Source: NVTR01 sp965237505
Lineage (GTDB): Bacteria; Pseudomonadota; Alphaproteobacteria; Rhodobacterales; Rhodobacteraceae
Length of the DNA stretch: 64,000 bases
Reading direction: 5' to 3'
NCBI GenBank assembly: GCA_965237505.1
Contig: CBDEFR010000004.1
Location: 434,001-498,000 of the forward strand
Part shown: piece by piece, positions 1-8,823 of the stretch
Layout: every line of letters starts with the position of its first letter
Numbering within the stretch: position 1 is the first letter of the stretch
The notes under the pieces: generated by a model
Told to the model about the DNA's origin: nothing
Database searches by the model: none
What the model saw: only the letters and a program-made list of their open reading frames with translations
Program-made: the position numbers and the translations under genes

Positions 1-300
1 AATGCCCTCCAGAAGCATCGCCAACTGGGCCGGTGTCAATGCGACTTTGCCGTCTTTTGCAGAAGGCCAGACAAACCGGCCCTTCTCCAATCGCTTGGAG
101 AACAGACAGGCCCCCTGACCGTCCCACCAAATGATCTTGATCAGATCGCCACGCCGTCCACGGAAAACGAACATGTGGCCGCAATAAGGGTTCTGCTTCA
201 GCGTCTGTTCCGCCTGAGCCGCCAGCGTCGCAAACCCCCGGCGCATATCCGTTACCCCGGCAGCCAGCCACACCTTCGTGTTCGACGGTACCGGGATCAT
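1..300 (-). CDS. tnpB: IS66 family accessory protein TnpB (partial)
   Basis: The reading frame starts with ATG at 300 on the minus strand and runs off the window edge after about 100 codons; the family is usually about 115 residues. It shows the typical IS66 Orf2 features: a start like MIPVPSNTKVWLAAG, then DMRRGF, then FRGRRGD near residue 45. The start codon overlaps the tnpA stop (ATGA), indicating translational coupling. TnpB is needed for IS66 transposition, but its biochemical role is not well defined. Confidence 0.85.
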   Translation of the reverse strand, partial: MIPVPSNTKVWLAAGVTDMRRGFATLAAQAEQTLKQNPYCGHMFVFRGRRGDLIKIIWWDGQGACLFSKRLEKGRFVWPSAKDGKVALTPAQLAMLLEGI

Positions 301-647
301 CCGGACAAGCCACGGATCAGGCGGGCAAGGGCATCGGGATCGTAAGTCCCGCTGACACAAAGCCGGTGCCCGCCAGCAAGATCAAACTCAATCCTGCCGC
401 CTGCCACAACCGGCGGCGCGTCTTCATGCCGCACATCCGCAATTATCTCGACCGGCAGAAAGCAAGCCTGCTTCTGTGTATCGCCATCAGGCGAAAACCG
501 CCCATCCCTCAGCCACGTAAACACGAGATTGGCATTCACATCATACCGCCGCGCAACCTGACTAACCGAAATCCCCGGAACCCGCGTTTGCGCACAGATC
601 ATCCGCTTCTCGTTATTGCTCCAGTTCCGGCGCTTCTTCCTGCCCAC
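297..647 (-). CDS. tnpA: IS66 family accessory protein TnpA
   Basis: This 116-residue protein begins MGRKKRRNWS and has an N-terminal helix-turn-helix of the transposase_8/IS66 Orf1 type (residues about 10-50, including VSQVARRYDVNANLVFTWLR). The length is normal for IS66 TnpA. It is the first gene of the tnpA-tnpB(-tnpC) set and overlaps tnpB by 4 bases. It probably binds the element ends. Confidence 0.85.
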   Translation of the reverse strand: MGRKKRRNWSNNEKRMICAQTRVPGISVSQVARRYDVNANLVFTWLRDGRFSPDGDTQKQACFLPVEIIADVRHEDAPPVVAGGRIEFDLAGGHRLCVSGTYDPDALARLIRGLSG

Positions 648-733
648 ATCTGACCTCGATAATGTCCATTAACGATCATGGACACTATCTGACATCTGCG
701 GCCTCAGGCAGGGCAGCCAGACCAGACGCTTAC

Positions 734-899
734 GGCCTTCTGGCAAAGGCCAACCCAATCCCGCCGCGCGGGCGCGCCCCAGATACTCGCTGGCGGTGGA
801 TTGCCCCAAACCCAGACTCGCTGCAATCTTACGGGTCGATAATCCCCCCGCCTGAAGCCTCAGTGCATCTCTGATCTTTCGCATCGACAATCTCTTCAT
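734..899 (-). pseudogene. IS21 istA 5' fragment, cut by IS66
   Basis: The minus-strand frame starts MKRLSMRKIRDAL and continues to about residue 55 (ending ...GWPLPEG), matching the N-terminal helix-turn-helix of an IS21-family IstA. It is a relative of the istA at 2287-3721 but not the same copy. The IS66 right end at 733 cuts it off, so nothing of the catalytic domain remains. Confidence 0.8.
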
Positions 900-1066
900 G
901 GGGCCCTCACGCTCTCAAAGGAACGCAAAACTACCCTGTTTAAGGATTGCTCAGCAGCATAAATCAAAGGCTGAAATCAAGTGACCGTGACCTGCTCCCC
1001 GAAAACTGGTCCATTTGAAAGGAGGATCTGTTCGCTTAATGTTCACGAGAACGAGGAGAACAGAGA

Positions 1067-1333
1067 ATGCGCAAGTCACGGTTTAGCGAAGAGCAGATTG
1101 TTCGGATCATTCAGGAGTATGCGGCGGGTGCGAAAGTGTCCGAGTTGTGCCGTAAGCACGGTATGTCGGATGCCACCTTTTACAAATGGAAAGCCAGGTA
1201 TGGCGGCCTTCAGATTTCCGATGTCAGGCGGCTGAAAGACCTGGAATCGGAGAACGGCAAGCTGAAGAAGCTGCTGGCCGAAACCATGCTTGATAATGCT
1301 GGCCTGAAAGGGCTTCTGGCAAAAAACTTCTGA
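1067..1333 (+). CDS. IS3 family transposase OrfA
   Basis: The 88-residue protein starts MRKSRFSEEQIV and has a transposase_8 helix-turn-helix (SELCRKHGMSDATFYKWKAR) followed by a leucine-zipper-like stretch (LKDLESENGKLKKLLAE). It ends next to a run of six A residues (GCAAAAAACTTC near 1319) where a -1 shift would join it to orfB, as is usual in IS3 elements. An AG-rich ribosome binding site (ACGAGGAGAACAGAG) precedes the start. Confidence 0.9.
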   Translation: MRKSRFSEEQIVRIIQEYAAGAKVSELCRKHGMSDATFYKWKARYGGLQISDVRRLKDLESENGKLKKLLAETMLDNAGLKGLLAKNF

Positions 1334-1359
1334 AGCCTGCAAGCCGCCGGGAAGCAGTC

Positions 1360-2226
1360 ATGGTTCTTTGCCGTGACTATCAGTTTTCAACTCGGCGGGC
1401 CTGTGGGCTGATTGGGTTTTCCAGATCGAGTAATGAATACAGAGGAAGGCCGGATCGCCATGCGAGGATACGGGAACGGCTGGTCACGCTTTCCGGCAAA
1501 CACCGACGCTATGGCTATCGCATGTTGCATGCCAAGCTTGGCCAGGAGGGTTTCAAGGTGAACGTGAAAGTGGTGGAGCGACTTTACCGAGAGGAGCGCC
1601 TGACCCTGCGCCGCCGCAATCGCAAGAAAATCCCCAAGGGCGTGCGCGAAGGCGCCTGGTGCCCGATCGCCGCCAACCAGCGGTGGAGCCTGGACTTCAC
1701 CATGGATGCGCTCGCCAACGGCAGGAAGTTCCGCACCGTCAATCTGAAAGACGACTGCACACGGGAATGTCCGGCGATTGATGTGGCCCTGTCGATCCCC
1801 GGCTCCCGCGTGGTGGAAATGCTGGAACGGGTGGCTCGTGAGCGGGGGTACCCGGATGTTCTGACCGTTGACAATGGGCCTGAACTACGAGGCCGCGCGC
1901 TTGATGGCTGGGCAGATGATCACGGCGTGCAGCTCTACTTCATCGACCCGGGCAAGCCGACCCAGAACGCCTACATCGAAAGTTTCAACGGCCGGTTTCG
2001 CGAAGAATGCCTGAACTTGAACTGGTTCACCTCGCTGGCCGAGGCAGAAAGGATCATCGAGGACTGGCGGATCGATTACAATCAAAACCGGCCCCACTCT
2101 TCGCTGAACTATCAAACCCCGGAAGAATTTGCCGCAAACAGGCCTTTCCATAAACCGCAATGGGCAGCGACGCTTGAGCTATCTGAAGGCTCCGCGCCAC
2201 CGCCCATTGCTCACGCCGCCGAATAA
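1360..2226 (+). CDS. IS3 family transposase OrfB (DDE integrase core)
   Basis: This frame follows orfA in the -1 frame and encodes an rve-type integrase core. The DDE residues appear in order: D in SLDFTMDA, D in TVDNGPE and E in AYIESFNG. The C-terminus contains the usual RPHSSLNYQTPEEF. It is normally made as an OrfAB fusion by frameshifting, so the ATG at 1360 is only the first in-frame start. The element looks intact. Confidence 0.9.
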   Translation: MVLCRDYQFSTRRACGLIGFSRSSNEYRGRPDRHARIRERLVTLSGKHRRYGYRMLHAKLGQEGFKVNVKVVERLYREERLTLRRRNRKKIPKGVREGAWCPIAANQRWSLDFTMDALANGRKFRTVNLKDDCTRECPAIDVALSIPGSRVVEMLERVARERGYPDVLTVDNGPELRGRALDGWADDHGVQLYFIDPGKPTQNAYIESFNGRFREECLNLNWFTSLAEAERIIEDWRIDYNQNRPHSSLNYQTPEEFAANRPFHKPQWAATLELSEGSAPPPIAHAAE

Positions 2227-2286
2227 TGGCAAACAAAAGAGGAACAGAGTCTACCTAAAAGTGGCCCTCAAATTGGGGGCAGGTCA

Positions 2287-3721
2287 AAAATGGAATGCAG
2301 GGATTGGTAGGTATAGCTGTTGATGTGAAGTGCCGCTCGCAGGCCGCATCGAGGCGCTCGGGTCCGAATGTTTTGGCAAGCCGCAAGACGCCCATGCAAG
2401 TTCGATATCCTTGCTCTGGATGTCGCCGCTTGCGCATGACCATCTCGACAAAGGTCTCGACGTTGGGCCCGACCCGGGCCGCCTGTGTGCGGATGCGTTC
2501 TGGTGTCCAGTCGGTACGGAAGCGGTGGTTTGCTGGCATGTGATCACGGATGGTGGAATGTTGCCGGTTGCCCGACGTCCGTTGATGCGCCGCAACACGC
2601 TGACCTTTATGATAAACTTCGACCGTGCGCGGTGTGACCCGGGCCCAAAGCTCTTGGCGCATAAGCTGATGGGGCACTGAGTAATAGTGGTGTCCTATAT
2701 CGACATGGTAATCGAGACCGGCGCGGCACTTCTTCCATTCCGCATAGACGTAGGGTTCATGGGGCAGCGACTTCAGTGCAGGTTTGTCCAGCGTTTCAAA
2801 CAAGGCCCTGCGGCTGGCACCCAGGTGCCGGGTGACCTTGTTGTTCAGTTGGTCGCGCAAGGGTCGGATCGCCGCGTTTAGCTCATCGAGACTGAAGAAT
2901 GTCTGATTGCGCAGGCGTGCCAGAATCCAACGTTCGGCCAGCAGAACAGCACCTTCGACCTTTGCTTTATCCTTGGGTTTGCGGGGCCGTGCGGGCACAA
3001 TTGCAGTATCGTAATGCGCCGCCATATCCCCGTAAGTGCGGTTGATCGCCGGGTCATAAAAACAGGCTTTGATGACGGCGGCTTTGAGATTATCCGGCAC
3101 AACTTGCGCAGGTACGCCACCCAAGAACGCAAATGCTCGAACGTGACTGGATATCCAATCGGGAAGGCTCTGTGTCCAAGTGGCTTCAACATAGGTGTAG
3201 TTCGATGCGCCAAGTGCCGCGACAAAGATTTGGGCCGTGCGTATCTCGCCCGTCTTAGGGCAGGCAACATCTATGGTGTGGCCCGCATAATCAACAAACA
3301 GGTGTTCACCAGCAGGGTGTCGCTGCCGCATCACTGGCGAGAGTTTGCCCTCCCAACGAGTATAGAGCTCGCAATACCGGCTGTAGCCATAGCCGTCTGT
3401 GTGAACCTCTCGATACTCCTGCCACAACAGCGAAAGCGTCACCCCTTTGCGCCGTAGCTCGGCGTGCACATAGGTCCAATCCGGCTGAGGGATCGGTTGA
3501 GAACTGTCCGCAGAACGCCGTGGGAAAAGCACATGTTCCAAATCGGCATCCGACAGCGCATCGGGCAACGGCCAGCTCAAACCAGCATCACGGGCGCGGC
3601 CTAAATACTCACGCAGGGTTGTGCGACCAATCGCCAAACCCAGCGCCATCTCGCGCGTCGACAAACCTTCAAAGGACAGGCGCAAAGCCTCTCGTATCTT
3701 CCGCATCGATAGTCTCTTCAT
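2287..3721 (-). pseudogene. istA: IS21 transposase IstA, 3' end removed by IS3
   Basis: The frame starts MKRLSMRKIREALRL at 3721 and encodes the IS21 IstA architecture: an N-terminal helix-turn-helix (residues about 5-45), then an rve core with the first catalytic Asp in GEHLFVDYAGHT, VPDNLKAAV, and a PRKPKDKAKVEGAV segment carrying the catalytic Glu. The frame runs past the IS3 junction at 2286 for about ten meaningless residues and stops at 2255. The C-terminal tail and all of istB are missing. Confidence 0.85.
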
Positions 3722-3887
3722 TGGGCTCTCTTCCGTTCAAAATGAACGGCAAAGCAGCCCGCTACAGATCACCTCGCAGCAGCGCATCAAGGGGTGGGCG
3801 GATGCCCCGGAATCCCCGGGCGGATCAGATCGGTACGGGTGGGCGGATTAAATCGGAATCACCGGGCGGATGTGCCCGGAATGCGCA
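2287..3887 (-). mobile_element. IS21-family element fragment with repeated terminal motifs
   Basis: The fragment contains most of istA but no istB, because the IS3 element removed the 3' part. The right end is near 3887 (read on the minus strand it starts TGCGCATTCCGGGCAC). From about 3800 to 3880 the motif GGGCGGAT occurs four times in two variants, forming the multiple terminal repeats expected for IS21 transposase binding. This end lies inside a LysR gene, whose 3' part continues from 3888. Confidence 0.75.
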
Positions 3888-4475
3888 GCGCCTGAAATAC
3901 TTGCCGGCTTTCTGCAAAAACACCCGAGCGTGAAGCTCACCATGGATGTGCTAACATCGCCGAACATCATCAAGCTGGTTGCCTCGCGTCATTTCGACCT
4001 TGGCTTGGCACAAATGGCCGATAGCCGTCCCGATATCAGGATACTTGCAAGCTACCGTTTAAAATGCGTTTGCGTGATGTCGCACGGGCACTCATTGGCG
4101 AAGCGCGAAAAAATTTCCGCTAAAGTTTTGAAATCCGAAAATGTGATCGCCCTGTTTCCCCACACGCTGGTGGCACGGCATATTTCGCAAATTTTCATCA
4201 ACGCCAATGTGACGCCAAATATCAAGGTAGAGAGCCAGCCGTCTTTTGCGGCCTGTGCACTTGCAGTCAAGAATGTCGGCGTAGCAATAGTCGACCCGCT
4301 TACCGCAAAATTCTTCGGCGAGAACAGGTTGAAGGCATTACCCTTCGTTCCCGATGTGCCGTTTGACTTTCGCTTGATTCAAGCCGCTCACGCCATGGGC
4401 AATCGCGCCAGCAACAGTTTCATAGAAGAAGCGATTGCATACTTCGATAAGATGTCAGACGTCCACAAAATTTGA
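3888..4475 (+). pseudogene. LysR-type regulator, N-terminal DNA-binding half lost
   Basis: About 195 residues of a LysR substrate-binding domain remain, beginning around APEILAGFLQKHPSVK. The helix-turn-helix part is missing because the IS21 end at 3887 cuts the gene. The sequence is clearly related to the intact LysR at 13817-14713: compare HPSVKLTMDVLTSP with HPTVKTTLDVHTSP, and VESQPSFAACALA with VEAQPSYAACLLA. Its convergent neighbours are the DadA-like and DapA-like 1 genes, which it presumably once regulated. As it stands it cannot bind DNA. Confidence 0.85.
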
Positions 4476-4483
4476 AAGATGGA

Positions 4484-5731
4484 TCATTTCAGGTAGGTCA
4501 ACCCGGAAATGTCGATATCTGGCGCGGTCCCCGACACGATGTCCGCAACTAATTTGGATGCACCGCAGGATTGGGTCCAGCCGTTGGAGCCATGCCCCGC
4601 ATTCAAAAACAGATTGGCATATTGCGTCTTGCCCAATCGCGGTGGACCGTCCGGCGTCATCGGACGAAACCCGGTCCATATTTCGCAAATGCTATAATCA
4701 ATTGCGTCAGGGAATAGTGATTTGGTGGAAGCAATCAAGTTTTCGATTGCCGGTTTTCGCATTCGCCTGTCAAATCCGGTGATTTCTGCCTTGCCAGCAG
4801 AACGCAAGCGGTCTCCAAGGCGTGTGACCATGATTTTCGAATGTTCATCCATAACGGATGATCTTGGACCTGCAGCTTCAGACAATAGTTTGCCAGTGAT
4901 TGAGTAACCCTTGACGGGGTAGACCGGTAAACTGATGTTCAACGGGCGCAACATGGCAGCAACTTCCGGCCCAAGAGCCACCACATAGGCATCAGCCGTC
5001 AGTATGCCGTTATCGATTGAGATGTGCGCGATCTTTCCATTGTCTGAATGAATGTGTTTTATGTAGGTATTGAACATGAAATTCACGCCCATCGTCTTCA
5101 GTATACTGACCAGTTCATTACAGAATATGTGGCTGTCGCCAGTTTCATCATCAGGCATGAATAGGCCCCCAGCAATTTCCACATTTGATCGGGTAAGTGC
5201 TGGTTCAAGCGTTTTGGCTTCCTGCGCATCGACGATTCGATAGCTAATGCCCATCTGTTCAAGGATCTGTGCCGAAAGGATGCCATTGCGAACTTCATTT
5301 TCGGTTTGAAATATCTGTAAAACCCCCGCTGATAGATTGTCATATCTCAGCCCGGTTTCGGATCGCAGTTCTGTCAAGCAAACTTTGCTGAAATGCGCAA
5401 TCCGCTGCATTCTAACCTTGTTGGCCTGAAATCGTGCTGGTGTGCAATTGGCAAGGAACGCGGCCAGCCACGCCCATTGATGAATATCCAGTTTCGGGCA
5501 GATTTTAAGCGGTGCGGAAGATTGAAACATCCACTTGATGGCCTTGATAGGCATGCCGGGTGCAGCCCAAGGGCCAGCAAAACTGGGGCATACGCCGCCA
5601 GCATTGCCAAAACTAGTCTCCAAGGCCGCTGCACGCTGACGTTCTATCACAGTAACTTCGTGGCCCGCCTTTGAAAGGTACCATGCGCTGGTGACACCAA
5701 TAACACCGGCGCCCAGAACCAGAACCTTCAC
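4484..5731 (-). CDS. FAD-dependent D-amino-acid dehydrogenase (DadA family)
   Basis: The 415-residue protein starts MKVLVLGAGVIGVTSAW, a dinucleotide-binding GxGxxG motif at residues 7-12 with the following acidic residue in TVIERQ, typical of the DAO/GlyOx (DadA) family; E. coli DadA is slightly longer. The C-terminus has the family's second FAD contact, WTGFRPMTPDGPP and AGHGSNGWT. Members oxidise D-amino acids or N-substituted amino acids to imino or keto acids and usually pass electrons to the respiratory chain at the membrane. The gene lies 3 bases downstream of the DapA-like gene on the same strand and is probably co-transcribed with it. The substrate cannot be read from sequence; a cyclic imino acid such as D-hydroxyproline is one possibility because DapA-family deaminases accompany DadA enzymes in that pathway. 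Confidence 0.85.
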   Translation of the reverse strand: MKVLVLGAGVIGVTSAWYLSKAGHEVTVIERQRAAALETSFGNAGGVCPSFAGPWAAPGMPIKAIKWMFQSSAPLKICPKLDIHQWAWLAAFLANCTPARFQANKVRMQRIAHFSKVCLTELRSETGLRYDNLSAGVLQIFQTENEVRNGILSAQILEQMGISYRIVDAQEAKTLEPALTRSNVEIAGGLFMPDDETGDSHIFCNELVSILKTMGVNFMFNTYIKHIHSDNGKIAHISIDNGILTADAYVVALGPEVAAMLRPLNISLPVYPVKGYSITGKLLSEAAGPRSSVMDEHSKIMVTRLGDRLRSAGKAEITGFDRRMRKPAIENLIASTKSLFPDAIDYSICEIWTGFRPMTPDGPPRLGKTQYANLFLNAGHGSNGWTQSCGASKLVADIVSGTAPDIDISGLTYLK

Positions 5732-5734
5732 AAT

Positions 5735-6676
5735 TTATTCGGCGGCCAGAGTCTGCGCATCAATTTTGAAGTCATACCTCGACGCTGCCCCGGAACGGAT
5801 TAGCGCATCAATGCCCTCTTGCAATGCAGCCCCAGCCATGGGTTGGAGCGGCTTGCGCAAAGGACCGGCAGGCAACCCAACGGCCCGCATCAGCGACTTG
5901 ATTGATACTGGGTTCACCGCGGAATACGCAAAATGCAGAATTGCAAGATTATCCAGCCAAGCCTCACGGCAGGCAAACGCAATTTCACCAGAACCCCAAG
6001 GCTTTGAGATAACAGCCATTTCCTGTGGGATGATGTTGCCAGTCATGTTTGCGGTGCCATGACCTCCTAGTGCCATAGTCGGAATGACCAAACCAAGATT
6101 TGGAGAACAACAGCACATAATAGCCATGTCAGGCTTTGCAGCACACACTTTCGCGACCTGTCCAACGCGAGTGGTCGATTCCTTCAAAACCACCATGTTC
6201 GGATGCTTGGCCAGCGTCAGTAGATTATCCCAGTGTAGATCGGTATTAACCCGCGGCGGATTGTTGTAGAAACCCATCGCCAGATCGGTGCTGTCCAGCA
6301 CTTCCATAGCATAGTCGGTAATAGCGTCGTTGTCAGCGCAGATGTAGGCTGGCGCGGCCATGATCACGCCATCAGCACCTTCTGCCTTGGCAAACCGGGT
6401 GTATTCAATTGTGGTCTCGGTGTTGTTGCCCGTCACACCGTAATAAAACTGCATCCGACCGGTGTTCATCTTCGAAGTTTCAGAGATAATCTTTTTGCGT
6501 TCTTGTTGGCTCAGCATTGAAACTTCGCCCGTCGAACCCATGAACAAAATCGCTTCGGTTCCGTTTTCTTCATGCCACTGCAACAAAGTGCGGAAACTTT
6601 CGTGATCTACGCTGCCATCATTGTTCATCGGTGTGATCAGGGCGACAAATGAACCTTTGGGCTGGATATGAGGCAT
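5735..6676 (-). CDS. Dihydrodipicolinate synthase/N-acetylneuraminate lyase family protein 1
   Basis: I chose the ATG at 6676 (MPHIQPKGSF) rather than the upstream in-frame start, because an AGGAG lies about 7 bases before it and DapA proteins begin here. The 313-residue product has the family's TIM-barrel signatures: GSTGE at 47-51, the catalytic Tyr of FYNNPPR at 137, and the Schiff-base Lys of VVLKEST at 165. The enzyme should form a Lys imine with an alpha-keto acid such as pyruvate and act as an aldolase, lyase or deaminase. It is a close paralogue of the protein at 17681-18628 and is adjacent to the DadA-like gene. An IS21 end lies 2 bases upstream of its ribosome binding site (6689), so its original promoter has been displaced. 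Lysine biosynthesis is unlikely given the catabolic context. Confidence 0.85.
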   Translation of the reverse strand: MPHIQPKGSFVALITPMNNDGSVDHESFRTLLQWHEENGTEAILFMGSTGEVSMLSQQERKKIISETSKMNTGRMQFYYGVTGNNTETTIEYTRFAKAEGADGVIMAAPAYICADNDAITDYAMEVLDSTDLAMGFYNNPPRVNTDLHWDNLLTLAKHPNMVVLKESTTRVGQVAKVCAAKPDMAIMCCCSPNLGLVIPTMALGGHGTANMTGNIIPQEMAVISKPWGSGEIAFACREAWLDNLAILHFAYSAVNPVSIKSLMRAVGLPAGPLRKPLQPMAGAALQEGIDALIRSGAASRYDFKIDAQTLAAE

Positions 6677-6688
6677 TATTTGCTCCTG

Positions 6689-7646
6689 TGTCAATCCCGG
6701 AGTAAAAAGGGTCAATGTCCCGGTGCAAAACTGGACACCTGGTTTGATTTAGGTGCGCACCCTGGTGCGTGTGCTTTCCAAATAGCTGATGCGTGCCAGG
6801 GTGCGTTGGCCGCAGGCCAACCTTTTCGCAGTTTTGGTATTTTCAGGATTACGGTTTGGCGATTTTGCTCTGGCGCAACCGGTAGCTTTCGCCGTTCATC
6901 TCGAGGATATGGACGTGGTGGGTCAGGCGATCGAGAATGGCGCCTGTGAGGCGTTCTGCGCCGAAGACCCCGGTCCATTCATCGAACGGCAGGTTGGATG
7001 TGATGATGGAGCCACGTTCGTAGCGCTGCGAGATGACTTCGAAGAGCAGCTCGGCCCCGGTTTTGCTCAGTGGCACAAAACCCAGCTCATCAATGATCAG
7101 CAGGTCCTGGCTGACCAGTTGTTTCTGCAAGCGCTGCAGACGGCGTTCGTCGACGGCCTCGATGAGTTCATGGACGAGAGCAGCGGCAGTGGTGAAGCGT
7201 ACTTTCCTGCCCTTCTGGCAGGCCGCCAGACCCAATCCCAGGGCGATATGGGTTTTACCTGTGCCGCTTGGCCCCAATGCGATGATATTGGCGCGCCGGT
7301 CTATGAACTCACCGCGGGCCAATTGCATGGTCAGGACCTTGTTCAGCGACGGGATGACCTTGAAGTTGAAGCTGTCCAGGCTTTTGGTCGCCGGGAACTT
7401 TGCGGCCTTGATCCTGCGCTCGATCATCCGGCGTTCGCGCTCGATCAGTTCCAGCTCGCAAAGCCGCAGCAGGTAGTTGATGTGATCCTTGTTCTCCACT
7501 GCGCATTGCCGGGCCTGTTTGGCATATTCGCTGTGGAAGGTCGGCAGCCGGAGCTTCTTGAGGTGGTGCTGCAGCAGAACCTGCGGGGTGTCGGTCATGC
7601 CGGCGCCTGCGCCATCAGGCTCATGTAACTGGCAGGATCTGTGGTC
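6689..7646 (-). mobile_element. IS21-family element A, truncated by IS6
   Basis: The left end is TGTCAATCCCGGAGTAAAAA at 6689, matching the end of IS21 copy B at 26198. It retains istB and only the last 15 or so codons of istA (about 7599-7646, ...SYMSLMAQAPA), then the IS6 end at 7647 cuts it. The istB-proximal 200 bp are almost identical to copy B while the rest is clearly different, suggesting recombination between copies. Confidence 0.85.
6849..7598 (-). CDS. istB: IS21 helper ATPase IstB (copy A)
   Basis: The start is the ATG at 7598 (MTDTPQVLLQHHLKKL), which overlaps the istA stop (ATGA) as in other IS21 elements; the frame is open further upstream but that part is istA. The 249-residue product has a Walker A GPSGTGKT, a Walker B LLIIDELGF and the sensor region SNLPFDEW. 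IstB is the AAA+ partner that activates IstA. Its istA is gone, so it can only act in trans. Confidence 0.9.
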   Translation of the reverse strand: MTDTPQVLLQHHLKKLRLPTFHSEYAKQARQCAVENKDHINYLLRLCELELIERERRMIERRIKAAKFPATKSLDSFNFKVIPSLNKVLTMQLARGEFIDRRANIIALGPSGTGKTHIALGLGLAACQKGRKVRFTTAAALVHELIEAVDERRLQRLQKQLVSQDLLIIDELGFVPLSKTGAELLFEVISQRYERGSIITSNLPFDEWTGVFGAERLTGAILDRLTHHVHILEMNGESYRLRQSKIAKP

Positions 7647-8474
7647 GGTTCTGTCGCAAAATTTTCCTCTATCTGAAGTAGGGCTATCTCTGGACACAAT
7701 TATGCTGCGAGTTCAGCAATGACCTGGAAAACGGATTGCCCCTTTGTTCCGATCTGGCCTTTACGGACCATGTGGGAAACTTCAATCCCTTTGAGGGTTG
7801 CGCTGGCGGAATGGAATGCCTTGAATCCCAGCATAGGTCGGGTGATTTTCTTGATAAAGCGATGATCCTGTTCAATGATGTTATTGAGATATTTCACCTG
7901 CAAGATCTCGATCAAGCGATTGCTTCTGGTAAACTTCAGCATCACATTGGCCCATTGCAACCCCGCTAGATTGGCTCCGCTTTTATCAATGACGACCTTA
8001 TCTGGTACGCCATTCGTATTGATGGCCATTCTGAAAAACCGTCTGGCAGCCTTGGTGCTCCGTCGCTCTGACAGCATGAAATCAAGGGTTTTGCCGAACT
8101 TATCGACGGCTCTGTAAAGATACGTCCACTGACCTTTGACCTTAATATAGGTCTCATCCATTCGCCAGGATGAGCTGGCTGGCCGCTTGCGCAACTTGGC
8201 TTGATCGGCCAACAAAGGTGAGAATCTGACAACCCAACGGTTTCGTGTGGCGTGATCAATATCCACACCTCTTTTCCGCCATAATCTCTTCAAGGTCCCG
8301 ATAGGACATAGGGTAGCGCAAATAGAAAGCTACCGCATAAAGCACCACCGATTTGGGATAGTGACAGCCTTTGAAATCAATCGCCATAATACGCACCAAT
8401 TGAGGAATTAAACGAAGCAGCACTGATATCAATTGGCTGTAGATCTGAAAACAGGAAAATTTTGCGACAGAACC
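7647..8474 (-). mobile_element. IS6-family element
   Basis: Perfect 22-bp terminal inverted repeats (GGTTCTGTCGCAAAATTTTC...) are seen at 7647-7668 and 8453-8474. The flanking octamers (ctgtggtc and ccctgccg) differ, so there is no target duplication; the element probably mediated a deletion or cointegrate that joined an istA remnant to a TRAP permease fragment. A partial second copy lies at 59808-60036. Confidence 0.9.
7700..8387 (-). pseudogene. IS6 family transposase, frameshifted
   Basis: The N-terminus (MAIDFKGCHYPKSVVLYAV) starts at 8387 and is interrupted near 8277, where an extra A in a run of As (GGAAAAGAGG) shifts the frame; the rest continues from about 8293 with the DDE core (D in WRMDETY, D in VVIDKSGAN, E in IIEQDHR). 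The partial copy at 59808-60036 has one A fewer and keeps the frame, so this is probably a mutation. IS6 elements are not known for programmed frameshifting, but slippage on the A-run could still yield some product. Confidence 0.8.
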
Positions 8475-8743
8475 CCCTGCCGGTCGTGTTCCCGCTGTTG
8501 ACCAGTCTCGGTTTCGATCCGATCTGGATCGGCGTGATCATTACAATCGTCATTGAAATCGGTCAGGTCACGCCGCCGGTCGGGCTGAACCTGTCGGTTC
8601 TGGCGTCGCTGACGAACAACGAGCTCAGCCTCGGGCGCGTGGCCAAGGCGACAATTCCCTATTGGCTGATCCACCTTGTCGCGATCGTGCTGCTGACGAT
8701 CTTTCCGATTCTGGCCCTGCTCTTGCCAAACATGCTTTTCTGA
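8475..8743 (+). pseudogene. TRAP transporter large permease (DctM) 3' fragment
   Basis: About 88 codons remain, starting right at the IS6 end. The sequence FDPIWIGVIITIVIEIG followed by TPPVGLNLSVLAS is the conserved C-terminal signature of DctM/SiaM permeases, and the last segment (HLVAIVLLTIFPILALLLP) is a membrane helix. It is not a copy of the intact DctM at 16374-17669. The rest of the transporter has been lost, presumably in the IS6-mediated rearrangement. Confidence 0.85.
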
Positions 8744-8823
8744 CGGCGCCTGGGGATGTGGCGTTTGAAAGCTGGGGATAATGCAGCCCCGCAAGCCTTC
8801 CGGTCTTGGCGTATCAGATACGA

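Larger units (their letters stand above)
1..733 (-). mobile_element. IS66-family element, 3' part off window
   Basis: The stretch carries the IS66 accessory genes tnpA and tnpB on the minus strand. The right end is set at 733: read on the minus strand the terminus starts GTAAGCG followed by TGGTCTGGC, which is the usual IS66 start. The element sits inside an older IS21 istA fragment. The left end and the main transposase (tnpC) lie outside the window, so I cannot tell whether the element is complete. Confidence 0.8.
988..2286 (+). mobile_element. IS3-family element (IS407 group)
   Basis: The left end starts TGACCTGCTCCCCG at 988; the right end, read inward on the other strand from 2286, starts TGACCTGCCCCCAA. 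These match IS407-group ends. The length is about 1.3 kb and contains orfA and orfB. The flanking 4-mers (accg and aaaa) are not identical, so either the flanks have been rearranged since insertion or I have an end wrong by a base or two. The element truncates the 3' end of the istA on its right. Confidence 0.85.

Noticed and set aside
3790..3880. Repeated GGGCGGAT motifs as a possible CRISPR or iteron array
   Set aside because: They lie at the end of an IS21 element and match its multiple terminal repeats; spacing and unit length do not fit CRISPR, and no replication gene is nearby.
8744..8823. GGGGATAATGCAGCCCC as a terminator
   Set aside because: The stem is short and imperfect and there is no T-run.
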